The notes below the pieces were generated by a model. That model did not search any database. It saw nothing but the letters and a program-made list of their open reading frames with translations, and had not been told where the DNA came from. Positions 57,819 through 64,000 of a stretch of DNA of 64,000 nucleotides are shown in pieces. Both the position numbers and the translations under genes were made by a program. The stretch covers positions 62,001 through 126,000 of the forward strand of contig CAKSTB010000005.1 in assembly GCA_934490165.1 (NCBI GenBank), written 5' to 3'. The stretch is from an uncultured Ruminiclostridium sp. (GTDB lineage Bacteria; Bacillota; Clostridia; Oscillospirales; Ruminococcaceae). Each line of letters starts with the position of its first letter. Position 1 is the stretch's first letter.

Positions 57819-60671
57819 TTATTCAAGAGTTGATTGTTCAATTCTTTCAACTCCGAGCATAGGCGCTAAATATCTGCCCGTGTAGCTTATTGGGTTTGCC
57901 GCTACATCTTCGGGTGTACCGGTCGCGATCACAGTACCGCCGCCGCTTCCGCCCTCAGGACCCATATCAATGATATAGTCGGCTGTTTTTATTACATCAA
58001 GGTTATGCTCAATAACGAGTACCGTATTTCCGCCGTCCGTGAGCTTCTGAAGCACATCGATCAGCTTGTGTACGTCTGCGGTGTGAAGTCCGGTTGTAGG
58101 CTCGTCAAGGATATATACCGTCTTGCCTGTCGCGCGCTTTGAAAGCTCGGAAGCGAGCTTTACTCTCTGCGCCTCGCCGCCCGAAAGGGTCGTTGCGGGC
58201 TGACCTATCTTCACATAGCCAAGACCTACATCGTAAAGAGTTTGTAGCTTGCGCTTTATCTTCTCGTGGTTTTCAAAGAAAGCTATGCCCTCTTCTACCG
58301 TCATTTCAAGCACATCGTAAATATTCTTGCCTCTGTAGTGGACCTCGAGCGTTTCGCGGTTATAACGTTTGCCCTTGCAGACCTCGCACGGTACATAGAT
58401 ATCGGGCAGGAAGTGCATCTCTATCTTGTTGATACCGTCACCCTCGCAGGCTTCACAGCGTCCGCCCTTTACGTTGAATGAAAATCTACCGCTCGTGTAG
58501 CCCCTCATCTTTGCGTCATTAGTCGATGCAAAAAGCTCTCTTATATCGTTGAATACGCCCGTATAGGTCGCGGGATTGCTCCTCGGTGTCCTGCCGATAG
58601 GCGACTGGTCTATGGCGATCACCTTGTCGAGGTACTCCGTACCCTCGAACGTGTCGAACGCACCGGGCTTTATTCTCGCGCGGTTCAGCTTTGCGACAAG
58701 GTGCTTATAAATTATCTCGTTTACAAGCGAGCTCTTGCCGCTACCGGATACGCCGGTAATGCAGGTGAAAATTCCGAGCGGTACTTTTACGGTGATATTT
58801 TTAAGGTTGTTTTCGCGACAGCCTGTTATCTTAAGCCACTTTTTTGTAGGCTTTCTGCGTTTTTCCGGGACTTCTATCTTAAGCTTTCCCGTAAGATACT
58901 GCCCTGTTATTGAGCGTTCGCACTTCATTATATCGTCAAGCGTGCCCGCGCAAATTACCTCACCGCCGTGAACACCTGCGCCCGGACCTATGTCAACGAT
59001 AAAATCCGCCGCCCTCATAGTATCCTCATCGTGCTCAACAACTATAAGCGTGTTGCCGAGGTCGCGCAGTCTTTTCAGCGTTGCGATAAGCTTGTCGTTA
59101 TCCCTCTGATGAAGACCTATGCTCGGCTCGTCAAGGATATAAAGCACACCCATAAGACTGCTTCCTATCTGTGTTGCAAGCCTTATACGCTGGCTCTCGC
59201 CGCCCGAAAGCGTACCCGCCGTTCTTGATAAGGTCAGATATTCAAGTCCGACACTGTTAAGGAAGCCTAAGCGCTCCTTTATTTCTTTCAGTATCTGACT
59301 TGCTATCATCATATCACGTTCGGAGAGAGTTATGCTGTTGACAAATTCAAGCGCTTCGGTTATGCTCATATCACAAAATTCATTGATATTCTTACCGCAT
59401 ACCGTAACGCACAACGCCTCCTTTTTCAGTCGCTGACCGTGACAGTCGGGGCACACCGCGTCGCCCATATACTGAGCTATATCCTCTCTTGAATATATGC
59501 TTGTGGTTTCCTTATAACGTCTTTCAAGGTTGTTTACAACGCCCTCAAATGCCGTCATATATACTCCGCCGCCCTGCTCCTTACTGCGGACTACCTTTAT
59601 CTTCTTGTCGCCCGTGCCGTAAAGCACAGCGTCTAACTGCTCCTTTGTCAGTTCCTTAACGGGCTGATCGACACTGAAACCGTATTCGTTTGCCACAGCG
59701 TCAAAATACATCTGAGCTATAGTTCCGTCAGCATACTTCCAACCGCTCGCCTTTATGGCATTTTCGCGGATAGTAAGGTCGCGGTTCGGCAGTATAAGGT
59801 CAATGTCAATTCTCCTGAACACACCAAGACCCGTGCAGGTAGGGCACGCACCGAAAGGATTGTTGAACGAGAACATTCTCGGCACAAGCTCCTCCATACT
59901 TACTCCGTGCTCTGGGCAGGCATAGTTCTGCGAAAAGCTGAGTTCCTCACCGTCAATTACATCTATAATGATAAGTCCGCCGGAGAGATTTCCCGCGACC
60001 TCGATACTGTCGGATAAACGCGACTTTATATCCTCTTTCATTACAAGTCGGTCTACAACGACCTCTATGTTATGCTTTTTGTTCTTATCGAGCTTTATCT
60101 GCTCGGAAAGGTCATAGATTATGCCGTCAACACGCACTCTTGCATAGCCCTGTTTTACAAGCTCCTCAAGCTCCTTGCGGTATTCGCCTTTTCTGCCTCT
60201 TACTATCGGTGATAAAATCTGAAACTTCGTGCGTTCGGGCAGCTCCATTACCTTATCAACTATCTGATCTACCGTCTGCTGTTTTATTTCCTTACCGCAG
60301 ACAGGACAGTGAGGTATGCCGACTCTTGCATAAAGCAGTCTGAGATAATCGTATATCTCGGTTACAGTACCGACCGTTGAACGGGGGTTTTTCGAGGTCG
60401 TCTTCTGATCTATCGATATTGCGGGAGAAAGACCCTCTATGCTGTCAACATCGGGCTTTTCCATCTGCCCGAGGAACATTCTCGCATACGATGAAAGGCT
60501 TTCGATGTATCTTCTCTGACCGTCTGCATAAATAGTGTCAAATGCAAGCGAGGATTTTCCCGAGCCTGAAAGTCCGGTCATAACTATCAGCTTGTCACGG
60601 GGCAGTTCTATATCGATATTCTTCAAATTATGCTCTCTTGCGCCCTTGATGATTATTTTATCTATTCCCAT
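57819..60671 (-). CDS. uvrA: excinuclease ABC subunit A
   Basis: 950-residue damage-sensing ATPase of nucleotide excision repair. Two ABC domains: Walker A GLSGSGKSSLAFD near residue 34 and GVSGSGKSSLVNE near 645. The signatures are LSGGESQRIRLA and LSGGEAQRVKLA, and zinc-binding CxxC pairs are visible (CPVCGKEI; CEACEGDG with CEVCKGKRY). Full length. Starts 26 bases after uvrB. Confidence 0.98.
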   Translation of the reverse strand: MGIDKIIIKGAREHNLKNIDIELPRDKLIVMTGLSGSGKSSLAFDTIYADGQRRYIESLSSYARMFLGQMEKPDVDSIEGLSPAISIDQKTTSKNPRSTVGTVTEIYDYLRLLYARVGIPHCPVCGKEIKQQTVDQIVDKVMELPERTKFQILSPIVRGRKGEYRKELEELVKQGYARVRVDGIIYDLSEQIKLDKNKKHNIEVVVDRLVMKEDIKSRLSDSIEVAGNLSGGLIIIDVIDGEELSFSQNYACPEHGVSMEELVPRMFSFNNPFGACPTCTGLGVFRRIDIDLILPNRDLTIRENAIKASGWKYADGTIAQMYFDAVANEYGFSVDQPVKELTKEQLDAVLYGTGDKKIKVVRSKEQGGGVYMTAFEGVVNNLERRYKETTSIYSREDIAQYMGDAVCPDCHGQRLKKEALCVTVCGKNINEFCDMSITEALEFVNSITLSERDMMIASQILKEIKERLGFLNSVGLEYLTLSRTAGTLSGGESQRIRLATQIGSSLMGVLYILDEPSIGLHQRDNDKLIATLKRLRDLGNTLIVVEHDEDTMRAADFIVDIGPGAGVHGGEVICAGTLDDIMKCERSITGQYLTGKLKIEVPEKRRKPTKKWLKITGCRENNLKNITVKVPLGIFTCITGVSGSGKSSLVNEIIYKHLVAKLNRARIKPGAFDTFEGTEYLDKVIAIDQSPIGRTPRSNPATYTGVFNDIRELFASTNDAKMRGYTSGRFSFNVKGGRCEACEGDGINKIEMHFLPDIYVPCEVCKGKRYNRETLEVHYRGKNIYDVLEMTVEEGIAFFENHEKIKRKLQTLYDVGLGYVKIGQPATTLSGGEAQRVKLASELSKRATGKTVYILDEPTTGLHTADVHKLIDVLQKLTDGGNTVLVIEHNLDVIKTADYIIDMGPEGGSGGGTVIATGTPEDVAANPISYTGRYLAPMLGVERIEQSTLE

Positions 60672-60697
60672 TTTCTTTTGTCATCTCCGTTAATTGC

Positions 60698-62656
60698 CTA
60701 CTTGCTTTCCTGAAGCTCCTTTATCTTATCACGCAGATATGCGGCGTGCTCAAAGTCAAGCAGCTTTGCCGCATTCTTCATCTCTGCGGTATACTGCTTG
60801 ATAAGCGCCTCACGCTCCGCCTTTGTGTACTTTCGCTTCTTGCCCTTATCCTTACCTGTGGATATTTCCAGCACCGCTCTTACTTCCTTTACGATAGTCT
60901 TAGGCGTAATGCCGTGTTCTTCATTATACTTCATCTGAATTTCACGGCGGCGGTTGGTTTCGGTCACTGCCTTTTCCATACTGTCGGTAACCGTATCGGC
61001 ATACATTATGACCTTGCCCTCTGCGTTTCTTGCCGCTCTGCCTATCGTCTGTATAAGCGAGGTCTCACTTCGTAAAAAGCCCTCTTTATCCGCATCAAGT
61101 ATCGCAACAAGTGATACCTCCGGCAGGTCAAGACCCTCACGCAGAAGATTTATTCCGACAAGCACATCAAAGACGTGCATACGCAGATCTCTGATTATCT
61201 CCATACGCTCGATAGAATCAATGTCGTGGTGCATATAGCGTATCTTTACGCCAAGCTTTTCATAATATGCAGTTAAATCTTCCGCCATCTTTTTTGTAAG
61301 CGTGGTGATAAGCACACACTCGCCCTTTTTGGTACGCTCGTTTATTTCGGAATAAAGATCCTCTATCTGTCCCGCAACGGGCTTTATCTCGATTATCGGA
61401 TCAAGCAGACCGGTAGGACGTATTACCTGCTCGGCGGTATTCACAGCGTGGCTCTTTTCGTATTCGCCCGGTGTAGCCGAAACATAGATGACCTGATTTA
61501 TCATTGAGGTAAACTCGTCAAAATTCATCGGTCGGTTATCGTATGCGGACGGCAGGCGGAAGCCGTAATCCACAAGGTTTTTCTTTCTTGCGAAGTCGCC
61601 GCCGTACATACCTCTTACCTGCGGCAATGTAACGTGGCTCTCGTCTATGAACATAAGAAAATCCTTGGGGAAATGGTGCATAAGCGTAATAGGCGAGCTG
61701 CCGGGTGCTCTTCCCGCAAGAACTCTCGAATAGTTCTCGACACCCTTACACGTTCCTATCTCACGGAGCATCTCCATATCATAGCGCGTTCTCTGCTCTA
61801 TTCTCTGCGCCTCTATCAGCTTGTGATTATCGGTAAAGAACTTTACACGCTCTTCCATCTCGTTTTCTATTTCCGTAAGCGAATTTTCAAGCCGTGCCTT
61901 GCTGACAATATAATGCGACGCGGGGAAAATAGCAACGTGAGAAAAACGGCGTTTCACCTCGCCTGTCACAATATCTATCTCGGATATCCTGTCTATCTCA
62001 TCACCGAAAAATTCTATCCTTATCGCCTTGTCAGAGGTACTTCCCGCAGGGAAAACTTCAAGCACATCGCCCCTTACCCTGAACTTGTTACGGATAAAGT
62101 TCATATCGTTGCGCTCGTACTGTATTTCAACAAGTCTTTTGATTATATCATCACGACTGCGCTCCTGACCCTCACGGATAGAAAGCATATTCTCACGGTA
62201 ATCCTCGGGACTGCCTAAGCTGTAGATACAGCTTACACTCGCTACGATAATTACATCTCTGCGCTCCGCAAGCGCGGCTGTTGCCGAGTGTCGCAGGCGG
62301 TCTATCTCATCGTTTATTGCACTGTCCTTTTCGATATAGGCATCGGTTGACGGAATATACGCTTCGGGCTGATAATAGTCATAGTAGCTTACAAAATATT
62401 CGACTGCGTTATCCGGAAAGAACTCCTTGAACTCACTGCAAAGCTGTGCCGCAAGCGTCTTGTTATGTGCAAGGATAAGCGTGGGTCGGTTGACCTTTTC
62501 AATGATATTCGCCATAGTAAAGGTTTTGCCCGAACCCGTAACGCCGAGCAGAACCTGTTCCTTATCACCGTCAAGTACACCGCTTGCAAGGCTGTCTATC
62601 GCCTGTGGCTGATCGCCCATCGGCTTATAATCTGATTTTAATACAAACCTGTCCAT
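60698..62656 (-). CDS. uvrB: excinuclease ABC subunit B
   Basis: 652-residue helicase-like subunit that receives damaged DNA from UvrA. P-loop GVTGSGKTFTMAN, the beta-hairpin region YYDYYQPEAYIPSTDAYIEK, and a C-terminal UvrC-binding UVR motif (AAKLLDFEHAAYLRDKIKEL). Nine bases separate it from radC. Confidence 0.98.
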   Translation of the reverse strand: MDRFVLKSDYKPMGDQPQAIDSLASGVLDGDKEQVLLGVTGSGKTFTMANIIEKVNRPTLILAHNKTLAAQLCSEFKEFFPDNAVEYFVSYYDYYQPEAYIPSTDAYIEKDSAINDEIDRLRHSATAALAERRDVIIVASVSCIYSLGSPEDYRENMLSIREGQERSRDDIIKRLVEIQYERNDMNFIRNKFRVRGDVLEVFPAGSTSDKAIRIEFFGDEIDRISEIDIVTGEVKRRFSHVAIFPASHYIVSKARLENSLTEIENEMEERVKFFTDNHKLIEAQRIEQRTRYDMEMLREIGTCKGVENYSRVLAGRAPGSSPITLMHHFPKDFLMFIDESHVTLPQVRGMYGGDFARKKNLVDYGFRLPSAYDNRPMNFDEFTSMINQVIYVSATPGEYEKSHAVNTAEQVIRPTGLLDPIIEIKPVAGQIEDLYSEINERTKKGECVLITTLTKKMAEDLTAYYEKLGVKIRYMHHDIDSIERMEIIRDLRMHVFDVLVGINLLREGLDLPEVSLVAILDADKEGFLRSETSLIQTIGRAARNAEGKVIMYADTVTDSMEKAVTETNRRREIQMKYNEEHGITPKTIVKEVRAVLEISTGKDKGKKRKYTKAEREALIKQYTAEMKNAAKLLDFEHAAYLRDKIKELQESK

Positions 62657-62665
62657 TTCCGCTCC

Positions 62666-63352
62666 TTAAAAATCATTCCATATATCCGGCAGTATACTGT
62701 TTTCGCGCATTGAAAGACTGCCGTGCATACCGACTATAATGTGATCCGCCAGATAAATGCCCGCCTTTTCAAGCAGGTTGAAAAGATTTCTTGTCATCAC
62801 CTTATCCTGCGTAGACGGCATTTCACTGCCGCGCGGGTGATTATGCGCCATAACCGCGATCGGACAGCGCTTCTGCACCGCTTTTTCAAGCAATCTCATC
62901 ATATCGGGGTGCACCTGCTCAAGCGCGCCCGTGCTTATTATCTCCTGCGACACAAAGCAATACTCACTGTCAAGAAATATCATTCTGAGTTGCTCGGTAT
63001 CGGCAAATCGGAACAGTCCCGTGCAATAATCCTTGACTGCTCCCGACGCTCTGAGCGATTCGCCCTTCTGAACGCTCTCGGACAGCATACGCTCTATATT
63101 TGCACGCAGTACGACTATCATCTGCGCGGTAGATTTTCCTACGCCCTCGACCTCACAAAGCTCCGTTTCGCTTGCAGAAAACACTCCGCTGAGCGAGCCG
63201 AATCTGTCAATAAGTCTGTGAGCTATCGGGTTTGTATCGCATTGCTTAAACGAGCTGTACAGCATCATTTCGAGCAGCTCATGTGACTGAAAGCTCTCAC
63301 CGCCATGCTCTTTAAGACGGCTTATCATCCGCTCTCTGTGTCCTGCGTGCAT
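62666..63352 (-). CDS. radC: RadC/JAMM-domain protein
   Basis: 228 residues. N-terminal helix-hairpin-helix region (GVGKSTAQMIV) and a JAMM metal site AHNHPRGSEMPSTQD. The family name comes from an E. coli repair mutant, but its role is unsettled. Start set at 63352 (MHAGHRERM, with AAGGA 4 bases upstream) because the alternative GTG at 63427 falls inside a hairpin and would make the protein longer than usual. Operon with uvrB-uvrA. Confidence 0.88.
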   Translation of the reverse strand: MHAGHRERMISRLKEHGGESFQSHELLEMMLYSSFKQCDTNPIAHRLIDRFGSLSGVFSASETELCEVEGVGKSTAQMIVVLRANIERMLSESVQKGESLRASGAVKDYCTGLFRFADTEQLRMIFLDSEYCFVSQEIISTGALEQVHPDMMRLLEKAVQKRCPIAVMAHNHPRGSEMPSTQDKVMTRNLFNLLEKAGIYLADHIIVGMHGSLSMRENSILPDIWNDF

Positions 63353-63405
63353 ATTGTCCTTGTCTGCGATAACTACCGCCGCCTTTCTGTCGTTAATATC
63401 ACCAT

Positions 63406-63433
63406 AAGGCTGTGTACCGGAATACACAGCCTT
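63406..63433 (-). terminator. hairpin after ilvD
   Basis: Perfect 11-bp stem AAGGCTGTGTA/TACACAGCCTT with a 6-base loop. It lacks a long U run on the minus strand, so termination may be partial. Confidence 0.6.
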
Positions 63434-63458
63434 TGATGAACATATTTAGTAACCCTTA

Positions 63459-64000
63459 TCAGTCGCTGAATACCGCGCCTGTATTTGAGCTTGTAACAAG
63501 CTTTGCGTAACGCTTCAGATAGCCGTCAAGCTGTCTTACGGGAGGATTTACGCCCTTAGCCTTACGTTGTGCGATAGTTTCATCGTCAACAAGCAGCTCA
63601 ATGCTTCTTGCGGGGATATTGATGTGGATCTTATCGCCGTTTTCAACATAAGCTATAAGTCCGCCGTCAGCCGCCTCGGGAGAAACGTGACCTACAGCCG
63701 CGCCTCTGCTTGCACCGCTGAAACGTCCGTCAGTGATAAGCGCTACGCTTCCGTCAAGTCCCTTACCTACAATAGCCGCTGTGGGAGCGAGCATCTCGGG
63801 CATACCTGGACCGCCTTTAGGTCCTTCATAGCGGATAACTACAACGTCACCGGGAATTATCACATTGTTAAGGATAGCGTCACAAGCCGCCTGCTCACCG
63901 TCAAATACCTTTGCCGTACCAGTGAAGTCCATCATCTCGGGCTTAACTGCACCCTGCTTTACAACAGAGCCGTTTTCAGCGAGATTACCGCTGAGTATCG
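63459..64000 (-). CDS. ilvD: dihydroxy-acid dehydratase, C-terminal part
   Basis: About 180 C-terminal codons; the frame is open to the window edge, so the start lies beyond 64000. Matches IlvD: NLAENGSVVKQGAV, RYEGPKGGPGMPEM, then LITDGRFSGASRGAAVGHVS and PEAADGGLIAYVENGD. Makes 2-oxo acids for valine, isoleucine and leucine synthesis and carries an Fe-S cluster near its N-terminus (not visible here). Confidence 0.96.
   Translation of the reverse strand, partial: ILSGNLAENGSVVKQGAVKPEMMDFTGTAKVFDGEQAACDAILNNVIIPGDVVVIRYEGPKGGPGMPEMLAPTAAIVGKGLDGSVALITDGRFSGASRGAAVGHVSPEAADGGLIAYVENGDKIHINIPARSIELLVDDETIAQRKAKGVNPPVRQLDGYLKRYAKLVTSSNTGAVFSD

Noticed and set aside
63353..63427. Longer radC from GTG at 63427
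   Set aside because: The GTG lies inside the hairpin after ilvD with no ribosome site, and the extra 25 residues exceed the usual family length.

Overview
This is a low-to-mid GC Firmicutes (Clostridia) chromosome segment. The closest fit by gene content and style is the Oscillospiraceae/Ruminococcaceae, for example a relative of [Eubacterium] siraeum. That placement is inference from gene order, a T-box, an L-box (lysine) riboswitch, SpoVM, gut-type glycosidases and BspA-like surface proteins; no database was searched. Most genes are on the minus strand. No tRNA, rRNA, CRISPR array or IS transposase was seen.

Layout: 1-2798 is the 5' three quarters of rpoB (minus) with its own consensus promoter. 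3271-7642 is a two-gene operon for a cytoplasmic GH26 mannanase-like enzyme and a GH2 beta-galactosidase-like enzyme. 7765-8378 is a Phd/Doc toxin-antitoxin pair. 8430-9132 is a non-coding stretch with a 24-bp tandem repeat and a hairpin cluster. 9124-13266 is a MarR-controlled heterodimeric ABC exporter, divergent from a lysR gene. 14456-15758 is a DUF2325-DUF3793-flavodoxin operon behind two GTTAG-N6-CTAAC boxes that look like DtxR-type metal-regulator sites. 15961-16840 is a cassette of small unknown genes. 16887-18898 is a T-box-controlled proS.

19334-32402 is one long housekeeping/sporulation operon on the minus strand: remA, gmk, priA, def, fmt, a membrane zinc protease, rsmB, rlmN, prpC, prkC, rsgA, thiN, a 53-residue membrane protein, and a 27-residue SpoVM. 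The order matches the Bacillus subtilis operon, but rpoZ, coaBC and rpe are absent. Upstream lie tgt, a metallophosphoesterase and queA (33-36 kb). Divergent from queA is the diaminopimelate operon (L-box, asd, dapA, dapB, a free ACT-domain protein), then a second heterodimeric ABC exporter.

43-58 kb holds the accessory material. First is a 2191-residue sortase-type surface protein with about 1,720 residues of alternating Asp-Thr. Next is a divergent transcript starting in a five-hairpin leader and encoding a fusion of a D,D-carboxypeptidase-like domain without its catalytic serine to a MurF-like domain without a P-loop. Last is a 1616-residue BspA-type leucine-rich-repeat/FN3 protein whose leader has a short upstream ORF, a G9 tract and an intrinsic terminator. 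The window closes with radC-uvrB-uvrA and the 3' part of ilvD.

The strongest candidates for something undescribed are the double pseudo-enzyme at 50379-52583 with its structured leader, the G9/terminator leader of the BspA-like gene, and the giant Asp-Thr protein. The SpoVM gene and the SD-sequestering hairpin between thiN and spoVM are easy to miss and worth keeping.
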